Source: CAZFGK01 sp964518635 (GTDB lineage: Bacteria; Zixibacteria; MSB-5A5; GN15; FEB-12). Taken from it: 64,000 nt of DNA. The stretch is taken from contig CAZFGK010000013.1 of assembly GCA_964518635.1 (NCBI GenBank), forward strand, positions 20,241 through 84,240, in the 5' to 3' direction. The notes below the pieces were generated by a model. It was not told the DNA's origin and made no database searches. It worked only from the letters and a program-made list of their open reading frames with translations. Made by a program: the position numbers and the translations under genes. Shown in pieces: positions 50,267 through 58,794 of this stretch. Numbering within the stretch: position 1 is the stretch's first letter; each line of letters begins with the position of its first letter.

Positions 50267-53179
50267 ATGAAACAACTGACTGCATTTCCAATCACCGAAC
50301 GCCTCAGAAAGCTGGGGAAAGGTGGAACTGCAGAGGTCTATCTCACTACTCTGCCGGATGGTCGCTCGGCAGCTCTCAAAATCCCCCTTGAACAGACAGA
50401 TGAACTTCTCCGTCTCGCTGCTCGTGAATTTGAACTGATCGGCACACTCACCTTCCCCGGGATCGTCCGATTGCTTGCTCCGGCAGATCAGGGGAGATTG
50501 CTGCTGGAATACTGTGCAGGGCCGACTCTCGACGAATATCGCGGAAAGCTCCCGGTCGCTGATACGCTTGAAATCATTTCGGCAGCGGCGGCATCGCTGG
50601 AGTTTATTCATGCCAGTGGTATAGTGCATGCTGATATCAAGTCGCAGAATATTTTCATTCCTGCTCTTCCCGATCAATTTGATTTCGGCTCTCTCTGGTT
50701 TGCAAAATTTTCTGATTTCTCGCTCGGCAAGAAAATTGGAGAGTCAGACGATCTTCGTCTTGGTCAGGGGACTTTCGGGTTCATGTCCCCTGAATTGTTA
50801 ACAGATCGAAAGAGCAGCATCGCAAGCGACCTCTTTGCCTTCGGCGTCATGGCCTACGAGCTGCTGACTGGCATCCATCCGTTTCTTCGCGGTAGCAGTG
50901 ACCCAATGATTGTCTCAGCACGGGTCTGCGAAGGAACGGTCGAACCTCCGTCACAACACCGAGCAGATATCTCGCCAGAAGTAGATAGCATCATTCTCGG
51001 TCTCCTGGAAAAGGACCCGTCGAAACGAACTCAGGCAGCACTCCACGTTTGTGAGACCTTGCACGGAGTTGGCGTTAAGTATCCATTTAGAAAAGCCCTC
51101 CACCCGCGATGGTTCCCCAAAGAAATGGTGCGGATACCAGATGCAAGTGGGCTTGCAGAGGTTGAGCGACGACTCTGCGTGACCGCGTCCTTTCGCAACG
51201 AGTCACTACGATACGAAGACCAATCGTTTCAGTTGGTTGGAGCATTGCGAATACCGTCACGCTTTCGCCGTCGGCTGCTAAAGAAGTTTTCCGGAATGAC
51301 AATGAGTGAAAAACGAAACCGCATTTTCTCAGCTCTTCGCTATCTTGCTGCGAAAACCGGTGATTCACACTCTCTGTCCATCGGCAATCTGAAGCATGAG
51401 CTCTTGTTGCAACTATTCAGGCCGAAAACGATTCGGTTGGTTGCACAACGTGAGATTCTCAAGCTCAAAGTTCACGGCGAAGGTTGCACCGATGCCGCGT
51501 ATCTTGCTCGCCTGAATCTTTTGGCCGGTCACTATCAGGATGCGACAAGACTCGGCTGTGATGCGGCAACGATCTGGTCAGAACAAGGCAGAAGCGTGCA
51601 GGCAAACACTCTTCTTCGTCTGCTTCGAGACGAAATGCGTGGGACAGGAAACTCAACGCTTGAACGTCAACTGACGCTTGAGCGCGCGTTTGTCCTTCGT
51701 AGTGCCGGTTCATTGCCTGAATCTGAAGCGGAATATCTCAGAGTCATTGATCTTTCAAAATCCTTCGCACCGGATGAAGTCCTTGCAGATGCCCACAACG
51801 GGCTTGGTATACTCTACCACCAGCAGGAAAAATTCGAATCCGGAAAAACTCATCTGGAATCGGGGCTTTCCCTCTACGAATTGTTCGGGAATCAACTTGC
51901 CATCGCCAAGACGCAAAATAATCTTGGAAATCTCTACTGGCTGGTTGGCGATTTTAACTCTGCGCTCAGTCACTACCGACGCGCACTCCACCATCAGCGA
52001 AAACTGGGTGCCGATCGTGAGGCGGCCTCGACCATCAATAACGCCGCGACTGCCTATTGCATGAAAGGGAGATTCGAGCGATCTATTCGCCTGTTTAAGA
52101 CTTCTTTGGAACAGAATAAAGAGATGGGGATCACGGTCGAAATCGCTCGCACCCTCAATAATCTCGGCTTCGTCTATCACACAACCGGACGTGGCGATGA
52201 AGCCGTTGATGTACTGAAAGAATCCCTTTCACTTAATCGCAGAATCGGCAGTCAAAAAGAGATTCTGTTCAATCTTGAAAATCTCGGGGCTGAACTCTTT
52301 GCCTCCTGCCGACTGACAGAAGCTGAAGAGTCTGTCCGAGAAGGAATCGAGCTTGCTACAGCTATCGGCGACACTCCGCATTTGGCACAGCATTCTCTCC
52401 TTCTTGCATCGATTCGCAGACGACAAGGGAGACTTCAAGAAGCAGAGTCCCTGCTCTCAGAGATTCTAACGCTCTCGCATGATCTCGACAGCCGATCAAT
52501 CGAATTAGGTCTCAAGTATGAACAGGCACGTTTACTGGAAGCAGTCGGACATATTGATCAGGCCGTCCAGCGTGCTCGTCAGCTCTTTGACGAGGCCCGC
52601 GAGCGAAATGATGAAGGGTCTATGATAAATGCTCTGCTGATGCTTGCCAGACGAGATGGCGGGATCATGTCAGTTGAAAGCAACGCAAGACTCCTGTCAG
52701 GCGTTTTTCATGCTCGAGAGCGAACTCAGTGTGCATATGCTGCTCTTGAACTAGCTCTTGAGGCAAATGACACGCCTCGAATTTCCAGAGCAATGGAGAT
52801 AGCTGCCGCCAGCCCGATGGTCACTGGACTCGAAATGTGCAGCACCTCACTCTCCCTTGCCGATGCCTTCATTCGGCTTGGAAAACCGGATGCTGCTCTC
52901 AAGTTGATCTCTCGCGCGAAATCCTCACGAGAGGGAAGCCAGCTCTATCCTGAAAGAGTCCGTCTGGAAGTTTTGAGCGCGACCCTATCACTTGAACGTC
53001 ATGAGTACGACTCCGCCTTTGCCTCGATCAGAAAGGGACTCGAGTTCGCAATGCAGGTTGTCGGAAAATTATCAGAGCAGGAGAAGGAAGTCCATCAATC
53101 ACTCCCTCTCTTTCGAAGACTTACTGAGCTGGTCGGAGCGATTAGAAGTCGCTTACAAAAAAAAGAACGGGCAGGCTGA
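50267..53179 (+). CDS. Ser/Thr protein kinase with C-terminal TPR repeats
   Basis: 970 residues. The Hanks-type kinase domain (1-275) has the glycine loop KLGKGGTAEVY, lysine K38, the catalytic loop HADIKSQN (D123, K125, N128), and GTFGFMSPE. The Mg motif is DFS (D150-S152) in place of DFG. Residues about 420-720 are TPR repeats such as ADAHNGLGILYHQQEKFESG and AIAKTQNNLGNLYWLVGDF. The rest is helical. No membrane helix is seen, so it is cytoplasmic. Its TGA stop at 53177-53179 lies inside the stem of a terminator that serves the opposite strand. It follows a histidine kinase gene by 28 bases. Confidence 0.9.
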   Translation: MKQLTAFPITERLRKLGKGGTAEVYLTTLPDGRSAALKIPLEQTDELLRLAAREFELIGTLTFPGIVRLLAPADQGRLLLEYCAGPTLDEYRGKLPVADTLEIISAAAASLEFIHASGIVHADIKSQNIFIPALPDQFDFGSLWFAKFSDFSLGKKIGESDDLRLGQGTFGFMSPELLTDRKSSIASDLFAFGVMAYELLTGIHPFLRGSSDPMIVSARVCEGTVEPPSQHRADISPEVDSIILGLLEKDPSKRTQAALHVCETLHGVGVKYPFRKALHPRWFPKEMVRIPDASGLAEVERRLCVTASFRNESLRYEDQSFQLVGALRIPSRFRRRLLKKFSGMTMSEKRNRIFSALRYLAAKTGDSHSLSIGNLKHELLLQLFRPKTIRLVAQREILKLKVHGEGCTDAAYLARLNLLAGHYQDATRLGCDAATIWSEQGRSVQANTLLRLLRDEMRGTGNSTLERQLTLERAFVLRSAGSLPESEAEYLRVIDLSKSFAPDEVLADAHNGLGILYHQQEKFESGKTHLESGLSLYELFGNQLAIAKTQNNLGNLYWLVGDFNSALSHYRRALHHQRKLGADREAASTINNAATAYCMKGRFERSIRLFKTSLEQNKEMGITVEIARTLNNLGFVYHTTGRGDEAVDVLKESLSLNRRIGSQKEILFNLENLGAELFASCRLTEAEESVREGIELATAIGDTPHLAQHSLLLASIRRRQGRLQEAESLLSEILTLSHDLDSRSIELGLKYEQARLLEAVGHIDQAVQRARQLFDEARERNDEGSMINALLMLARRDGGIMSVESNARLLSGVFHARERTQCAYAALELALEANDTPRISRAMEIAAASPMVTGLEMCSTSLSLADAFIRLGKPDAALKLISRAKSSREGSQLYPERVRLEVLSATLSLERHEYDSAFASIRKGLEFAMQVVGKLSEQEKEVHQSLPLFRRLTELVGAIRSRLQKKERAG

Positions 53180-53192
53180 GACAGCCTGCCCG
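53157..53192 (-). terminator. strong terminator of the 25-codon peptide gene
   Basis: A perfect 10-bp GC-rich stem (53168-53177 with 53183-53192, loop of five) is followed on the minus strand by TTCTTTTTTTT. It lies 22 bases after the peptide stop codon and overlaps the last codons of the convergent kinase gene. Confidence 0.9.
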
Positions 53193-53213
53193 CACGCGTT
53201 TGGTCCAGAATTC

Positions 53214-53291
53214 TTACTTCTGGCCGCCCTGGCTAAGGCCTACTGGGGCGATACGTGCTTCGAGCACCTCAACGGTAAGTTTGAAATCCAT
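53214..53291 (-). CDS. 25-residue peptide, candidate precursor for the adjacent PqqD-M50-HlyD protein
   Basis: The translation is MDFKLTVEVLEARIAPVGL followed by SQGGQK. The ATG has the near-perfect Shine-Dalgarno AAAGGAGGTGA seven bases upstream, the strongest in the window. A promoter-like TTGACA element lies at 53436 and a strong terminator follows, so this is a complete small transcription unit. The LEARIAP segment resembles a motif I recall at the start of short peptides from planctomycetes and related phyla (memory, not search). The gene lies 260 bases downstream of a PqqD-M50-HlyD fusion gene on the same strand. No function is proven; a peptide substrate or signal is the inference. A leader peptide or chance frame is possible but less likely given the ribosome site. 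Confidence 0.7.
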   Translation of the reverse strand: MDFKLTVEVLEARIAPVGLSQGGQK

Positions 53292-53296
53292 TGGGT

Positions 53297-53311
53297 CACC
53301 TCCTTTAGGTG
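53297..53311 (-). promoter_or_regulatory. hairpin overlapping the ribosome site of the peptide gene
   Basis: On the minus strand CACCT (53311-53307) can pair with AGGTG (53301-53297), leaving AAAGG in the loop. This would partly hide the Shine-Dalgarno, so translation could be controlled. The stem is only five pairs, so the effect is a guess. Confidence 0.35.
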
Positions 53312-53408
53312 GTTTTTCTCACTCCTTCTCCGCGCGAGATCAGAGTGTGCGACTAGTCTCATTGATTTTCACGACTCCACTATGGAATCGTACCAACCAA
53401 CTGTGTGA

Positions 53409-53436
53409 AACGTATTGAAAAGTCTCATTCTGTCAA
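53409..53436 (-). promoter_or_regulatory. candidate promoter of the peptide gene
   Basis: On the minus strand a consensus TTGACA (53436-53431) is followed after 16 bases by TACGTT (53414-53409). It places the start point about 110 bases before the peptide ATG, so the peptide can be made independently of the upstream M50 gene. Confidence 0.45.
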
Positions 53437-53550
53437 GCACTCTGTCAGAGGTCGATGTACTTTCTGATAAACCATACATCAAGAGAAGGAAAACATTTCC
53501 GAGCAAGACATCGTCACACAGTAGCTGAATGTGACGACTGCGCTGCAGAC

Positions 53551-55893
53551 CTACCAGAGCCCCCAGAACTCTACTCGTGTGACAGACATAAGCTTACGCC
53601 ACAAAAGCGATGCAGCGCTTCGCTTCCCAATTTCAATCTTCCCATACCCCACCATACCTTCGCGAAGCATGCCGGATTCATTCGGCAGAAGTGCCGCGAC
53701 CAAGAAATTTCCGCGTAGTGAGTCATTTTGCGCGATCACCGGTACGCGCACAATCTGCCCCGAGAAGACGGTATCGGCGTGTGAGCGAACTTTCACCCGT
53801 GCGGTCTGATCGAGCCAAACCAACGGAAGATCAATGTCTGCAACTGGGATAGAGACTTCCATCGTGTCGGTGGAATGAATCGAGAGCACACGCGACCCAT
53901 CTCGATTGACGAGAGCTATACCACGGATCGGTGAAATAATCGACTGCGCCTCTACCTGAGTTCGAAGAAACATCAGCCGCGCATTCTGCTTATCAATCTC
54001 ATTCACCAGTACTGATTCTTCCTCCGGGCGAGGAGGTGAAGCCACCAATCGGAATGTAGATTCACGATTGCGAAGAGTTGCCTCGGCCATGGTCACCGCT
54101 GTGCGTGAGGATTCAAGCTGCGAGACTGGTAAAAGCTGCCTGACTGAGAGTGATTCAGCTCTGGCAAGATCGCGACGCTTTTGTGTCAAATCTGCTTTAG
54201 CCGCTTCCACCTGCGCCTGAATTTCGGCGACGCGCTCTTTCTTCGGCGGGGCTTTCAAAAGAGTCAGCTCACTTTGGAGTCGTGCCAATTCTGCCTGTGC
54301 CTCGTCTAGTTGTCGTGTGACTTCGTTCGATGCAAAAATCGCGAGGGTATCTCCAACCGCAACTACTTCCCCGTCTGCGACCATCGGCACTAGAGTAAGA
54401 GATGCAATGTCGTTCGTCGCTGGCTGGAGAAATGAAGTCTGACGAGAAGGATGCGCCCCCCCGTTCTGCTCTTCCCGTTCGAGCAGACCCGCATCGGTCA
54501 GCCGAATTTCAAACGTCCGGTGTGCGCGAAGTGATACATCGCCGCCGGCGGTATGAGGGAGTGGGTAAAAAAGAAACAGCCCCAACAGCGGCAAAAAGAT
54601 AACTGCCGAGCGAATCAGACCGATTTGTTTCTTCTTCTCTTTTGTCATGTCGTTCAAGAAAGATCTTGCTGACTTCCCGGTCCGCCAGATCGACGGAGCC
54701 AAGATAGCGGCAACGAGGACTGAGTACAACAGAACTCCAGCGACTCCAAACCAGCGATTCGAGAGTAGGCCAAAGAACCAGATTGTGGCAATTATGAGGA
54801 CGGTCGTGTAGAAAATGGTCCCGAGTCCAAACCAGAAGAGCCGACGACTCTGTGATGGTGTGACCTGCTGCACCCGTTCTGAGATACCCAGGAATCTTCG
54901 CACTGGCTGCATGACACGGGTGAGTGCTTTCTCTCGCAAATTCGGAATCCCCCAGATATCCATCAGCATGTAGTAGCCATCAAGTTTGATAAAAGGAATG
55001 AAATTGAAAAAGAAGTTGATCCACGATACTACCACCGTCGCAAGGGCGAACTGATGGATGAAACTGCTCGTTTCAGTCATTCGCCAGATGATCGCAGCCA
55101 TCGACAGAATAAGTAACTGAGCAATGAGACCCGCGGCAGATACCGCTACCCGCTGACGAGTCTGTTTCAGATTCCACGCTTCAGAGACATCACAATAAAA
55201 GCAGGGTTGAAAAAAGAGAAGCATGAACCCCATACGAGTGACTGAACCGCCGAAATAGCACAACAGTACCGCATGAGCCAATTCGTGAATGGAAATCATC
55301 ACAAAAGTCGCAGCAAGAAGCGTGAAGATCGAAGTCGCTTTGCTCAGGAGATCAAGAGAAAGGGAGAATGCCGTGAGATTCGAAAAAAATATGGCGACCC
55401 CGGGTATTCCAATGGCGAGTGCGAGAGTGAATCCGAACCAATTATGAAAGGGTCGATAGACTTTCTCAAGGCGATGAATGAGAACTTCTGGATTGAGCCG
55501 ACCCAGATAGATTTCGGTAAGTCGAAATGGTCGTTGTGTATCTTCCCTTCCGTTTGCGTCACTTGATCCGATGGTATCAGTTTGCTCTGTTGAAACATCA
55601 GAACTCTTCTCGGTCAGATTCATTCGACTGAGTTCGTGAACGAAGGTCTCGATATCGACGTTGGTCAGTTTCTGTTCGAACTTGAAATTAAAGGCGGCAG
55701 CAAGTTCCCCGGGGGCAGTCTCTCCATCAAGCCGTTCCAGTAACCACGCTGCGGGGGCTCCAAGGCGATAGAACTGCCCGTTGCGAGGATCCATAACCGT
55801 GAAATACTCGGTCCCACCAATTTCAATCGGTGTGATCGAGAGATCGGCACGTCGCTTTGGGTAGGTCGGTGAGGGGTTGAACTCTGCTTCCAC
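53551..55893 (-). CDS. PqqD-like / M50 site-2 protease / HlyD-type adaptor fusion
   Basis: 780 residues from a GTG at 55893; a TTG at 55965 is also open and neither has a clear ribosome site. Residue numbers here count from 55965. Residues about 38-118 are PqqD-like (TPIEIGGTEYFTVMDPRNGQ, WLLERLDG), a fold used as a RiPP recognition element. A long membrane part (about 175-480) has the zinc motif SIHELAHA (H227, E228, H231) and the second motif FIKLDGYYMLMD of M50 proteases. The last 300 residues are a periplasmic adaptor: barrel and lipoyl halves around a coiled coil (LDEAQAELARLQSELTLL). It could recognise, cut and export a peptide. No ABC transporter is adjacent. A 25-residue peptide gene follows. 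Confidence 0.85.
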   Translation of the reverse strand: MEAEFNPSPTYPKRRADLSITPIEIGGTEYFTVMDPRNGQFYRLGAPAAWLLERLDGETAPGELAAAFNFKFEQKLTNVDIETFVHELSRMNLTEKSSDVSTEQTDTIGSSDANGREDTQRPFRLTEIYLGRLNPEVLIHRLEKVYRPFHNWFGFTLALAIGIPGVAIFFSNLTAFSLSLDLLSKATSIFTLLAATFVMISIHELAHAVLLCYFGGSVTRMGFMLLFFQPCFYCDVSEAWNLKQTRQRVAVSAAGLIAQLLILSMAAIIWRMTETSSFIHQFALATVVVSWINFFFNFIPFIKLDGYYMLMDIWGIPNLREKALTRVMQPVRRFLGISERVQQVTPSQSRRLFWFGLGTIFYTTVLIIATIWFFGLLSNRWFGVAGVLLYSVLVAAILAPSIWRTGKSARSFLNDMTKEKKKQIGLIRSAVIFLPLLGLFLFYPLPHTAGGDVSLRAHRTFEIRLTDAGLLEREEQNGGAHPSRQTSFLQPATNDIASLTLVPMVADGEVVAVGDTLAIFASNEVTRQLDEAQAELARLQSELTLLKAPPKKERVAEIQAQVEAAKADLTQKRRDLARAESLSVRQLLPVSQLESSRTAVTMAEATLRNRESTFRLVASPPRPEEESVLVNEIDKQNARLMFLRTQVEAQSIISPIRGIALVNRDGSRVLSIHSTDTMEVSIPVADIDLPLVWLDQTARVKVRSHADTVFSGQIVRVPVIAQNDSLRGNFLVAALLPNESGMLREGMVGYGKIEIGKRSAASLLWRKLMSVTRVEFWGLW

Positions 55894-56151
55894 AGCAATA
55901 AGTATAGAACAGGAAGCTGGAAAGCAGAAGAGTTGGCTGGAATTTGCGTCCGCCTCCAGACCCAAACCGGATGATGACTCAGTTGGATAAGGTCAGGATG
56001 GGAATTGATTTCCACTTTCTGCCGTTCACTGCATTTTTTCCAAATAGGATAGACAATTTTGATCTTTTCTCCATCTTTCCCGACTGAACAGTTACAGGCC
56101 GCCCACATTGGCTGCCAAACCGAGGCGTGAAGAAGAGAGGAAGAGTGTAAC

Positions 56152-56499
56152 ATGAAACATCCCGTCGTCCATTTCCAGATCGCCGGACTCGACGGCAAGA
56201 AGCTGATTGAGTTTTACCGGCAGCTTTTTGGCTGGGAGATCAATGACAACAATCCATTCGAGTACGGTGAGGTGAAGCCCGAAAAGGACGGAATCGGCGG
56301 CGGCGTGATGAAGGCCCCGAAGGGGGCGGCATTTCTCACCTTCTTTGTTCAGACCGATGATGTTGCCGCACATCTCGAACGCGCGGTCAAACTCGGCGGC
56401 ACGATCGCAGTTCCGGCGCAGGATATTCCGGGTGTTGGGACGACCGGATTTTTCAAGGATATCGACGGAAACATCGTCGGGCTTTTCAAGCCGTCCTGA
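56152..56499 (+). CDS. VOC (glyoxalase/bleomycin-resistance fold) family protein
   Basis: 115 residues, one VOC module pair. It shows VVHFQIAGLDGKKLIEFYRQ at the start, then LFGWEINDNNPFEYGEV, and ends with FFKDIDGNIVGLFKPS, the usual last-strand motif. The Glu or His metal ligands of glyoxalase I are not all present, and the family covers lyases, dioxygenases and binding proteins. Function is not assigned. The gene has GAGAGGAAG upstream and is divergent from the M50 fusion gene. The FAD oxidoreductase follows after 63 bases. Confidence 0.88.
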   Translation: MKHPVVHFQIAGLDGKKLIEFYRQLFGWEINDNNPFEYGEVKPEKDGIGGGVMKAPKGAAFLTFFVQTDDVAAHLERAVKLGGTIAVPAQDIPGVGTTGFFKDIDGNIVGLFKPS

Positions 56500-56562
56500 T
56501 ATTAGGCGGTGAATTCATCACCGCCTTGACAATTTGCCTGATTTCAGCGACCATCTGCGCGT

Positions 56563-57711
56563 ATGAAAAACCGCGCAGATGTGGTCATTATTGGAGGGGG
56601 AATCATTGGTTTGGCGGTCGCCTTCTATCTGGCCAAAAACAAGTTCGGCTCGATAGTTGTCGTCGAAAAAGAGCCCTTTCTGGGGGCAGGTTCGACTGCA
56701 AAAGCGGCTGGCGGAATACGGGCGCAGTTCTCCAATCGAGTCAATATCGAGATGTCGATTCTCTCGGAACGGCTTTTTTGTCAGTTTCAGGAAGATACTG
56801 GCTATGATGCTCATTTCGATCAAGTCGGTTATCTCTTCCTGCTTTCCAACGAACGTGATCTCGACACCTACAAAGCAAATGTCAAACTCCAGCGATCGCT
56901 TGGGTTGCGGGTTGAACTCATCTCCCCCGGCGAAATCAGCAAAGTCGCGCCGCATGTGATACTTGATGACATCCTCGCCGGGACATTTTGCTTACAGGAT
57001 GGACTCGGTGATCCGAGTCAGTTTCTTGCCGGTTACGAGCAAGCCGCCCGCAAGATGGGGGTTAGCATCGAAACTGAGACCTTTATCACTGCCATCGAAA
57101 CTCGTTTGAATGAAGTCACCGGAGTAGTGACTACTCGCGGACATATTTCAACGCCGCTGGTGATCAATTGCGCCGGTGCCTATGCCGGACTGATTGCGTC
57201 GATGATCGGCGCGGATCTTCCAGTCAAACCGTTCAAACGTCAATGTGTCACCACTGGTGAACTTTCTTTTGTGCAGCCGTTCTTCCCGATGGTCGTCGAT
57301 GTCTCCTCTGGATTGTATTCGCACAAAGAATCGAAAGGACTGCTGCTCGGTTGGGCAGATAAGGATTCAAAGAGTTCATTCGATGTCTCCGTCGATCCTG
57401 ACTATACTAACGCAATTCTCGAACGCGCCTTGGCTCGAATTTCTGGTCTGGAAGAGGCAACCGTCGCAAATGTCTGGGCGGGGCTCTATGAAACAACGCC
57501 AGATCATATGGGGGTCATTGGATGGGAGCCGTCGATACGTGGGATGATTCACGCCTGCGGATTTTCGGGGCATGGCTTCATGCATGCACCAGCGACGGGA
57601 GTACTCGTTTCCGAGTTAGTGATCGGTCAGAGGACCAGTATTGAGATAACTGAACTTCGTCCGGATCGATTTGGAGTTGGGGAATTGGTCGAAGAAGGAA
57701 ATGTAATTTAG
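56563..57711 (+). CDS. FAD-dependent oxidoreductase of the DAO/SoxB family
   Basis: 382 residues. The Rossmann FAD motif is VVIIGGGIIGLAVAFYLAK (8-26), then EKEPFLGAGSTAKAAGGIR. The second FAD segment VINCAGAYAG lies near 203, and the C-terminal GFSGHGFMHAPATG is the DAO-family flavin loop. It resembles sarcosine oxidase beta subunits and related secondary-amine or amino-acid dehydrogenases. The natural substrate cannot be named. Its end overlaps by four bases with the stop of the convergent GAF-HisKA gene. Confidence 0.88.
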   Translation: MKNRADVVIIGGGIIGLAVAFYLAKNKFGSIVVVEKEPFLGAGSTAKAAGGIRAQFSNRVNIEMSILSERLFCQFQEDTGYDAHFDQVGYLFLLSNERDLDTYKANVKLQRSLGLRVELISPGEISKVAPHVILDDILAGTFCLQDGLGDPSQFLAGYEQAARKMGVSIETETFITAIETRLNEVTGVVTTRGHISTPLVINCAGAYAGLIASMIGADLPVKPFKRQCVTTGELSFVQPFFPMVVDVSSGLYSHKESKGLLLGWADKDSKSSFDVSVDPDYTNAILERALARISGLEEATVANVWAGLYETTPDHMGVIGWEPSIRGMIHACGFSGHGFMHAPATGVLVSELVIGQRTSIEITELRPDRFGVGELVEEGNVI

Positions 57712-58481
57712 CTCTGGTCAGCTTGACCGGGATCCAGATCGATCATCGTCGAGCCATCCGCATACGGAATCGAGCGGACTTCCCGCAGGTTCATCATCTT
57801 CTGCGTTACGTCCCGAATTCTCATTGCTGATTGCTCTATCGTCTGCAGTTTTGCGATCGTTTCTGCCGAAAGCTCGTTCGAGCGAAGCATCATCAATTGA
57901 ACATTTCCGAGAATCGCGGTCAGGGGATTATTGATCTCATGGTTGACAGTCACCGCCATCTCGGCGGCAACAGTACGCCGTGCTTTGTCCACATCAGCCG
58001 GAATCGCGTTCGGCTGTGCCGTTGTCGATGGAGAGGAATGCAGGGCAAGAACAATCGCAAGGGCGGAGGTAATTCCTTCGAGAAAGAGATCTTCACTGAC
58101 CAATTTTCCTCGTCCTTGCTGCAAGCCTACTGCTGCGCCGATCAGGTCATTCCCTCGCCAAAGCGGGAGTGAGAAGGCCTGAAATGGCTGCGTACCGCCA
58201 AAGGTCAGATAGGCGGACTCAAGGGCACGGTCGCGCAGATTCGAGAAGATTCGCTGCTCAGCCAACTGGAGTCGTTGATCGGCATCCGAGCTGGTGGCGG
58301 CGCTGGTAACGAGCTTGAAGGAGTCCCCTTCGGGGAGATAGAGCCCTATTGCCTCGAGCGACAGCAATTGACAGAGTGACCGAAGCGCTTGCTCCAGTGA
58401 TTCAGTCAATTGTTCTCGTCTGGCTCCGGCATGTGCCAAGAGCGAGAAGAGTTCGAGTCGCTGTTGGTAGTTGTTGTTCAT
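57708..58481 (-). CDS. GAF-HisKA protein lacking the histidine-kinase ATPase domain
   Basis: 257 residues. A GAF-like domain (about 10-145; LEAIGLYLPEGDSFKLVTS, FSLPLWRGNDLIGAAVGL) is followed by a dimerisation and phospho-acceptor helix pair with H181 in MAVTVNHEINNPLTAILGN. The protein ends about 65 residues later with TMIDLDPGQADQS; there is no N, G1 or G2 box. It therefore cannot bind ATP. Possible roles are a phosphotransfer or decoy partner for another kinase, such as the one at 48454. It is complete at both ends, not cut by a stop inside a longer frame that I could see. Unusual but clear. Confidence 0.78.
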   Translation of the reverse strand: MNNNYQQRLELFSLLAHAGARREQLTESLEQALRSLCQLLSLEAIGLYLPEGDSFKLVTSAATSSDADQRLQLAEQRIFSNLRDRALESAYLTFGGTQPFQAFSLPLWRGNDLIGAAVGLQQGRGKLVSEDLFLEGITSALAIVLALHSSPSTTAQPNAIPADVDKARRTVAAEMAVTVNHEINNPLTAILGNVQLMMLRSNELSAETIAKLQTIEQSAMRIRDVTQKMMNLREVRSIPYADGSTMIDLDPGQADQS

Positions 58482-58794
58482 TATTTGATCAGACGAATTC
58501 TAGTCGCGATCTGATCCTCTTCCTTCCTGATACAGCATAGAGCAAGCGGCTCACCGAATAGAAAAACAGGCGAGATTGTGGGTACAAAAGGAATGTAGCG
58601 TGAAGTGAGAGAAGAGAATAGCCCAAGAGAACGAAAAAATGATTGGCGAACTGAAATTGACCGAAGATTGAACCGGATTGCATCTTTTGCAGTTTCCTGA
58701 GAATGAACCTCTCCTCCCATCTTGATTGGTTGACATCCACCCCCCTCCCACCTAGCTTCCCCGCCTTGTTCTACGCGGAAGGGATAAAAATCTG
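58482..58794. other. intergenic region between the GAF-HisKA gene and purF
   Basis: No gene is seen in these 313 bases. Hydrophobic minus-strand frames here have no ribosome site and overlap each other. The right end carries the purF promoter; the promoter for the minus-strand GAF gene was not located. Confidence 0.5.
58730..58758 (+). promoter_or_regulatory. candidate promoter of purF
   Basis: TTGACA (58730-58735), a 17-base spacer of mostly C, then TAGCTT (58753-58758). The purF ATG lies 36 bases further on. Confidence 0.5.
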
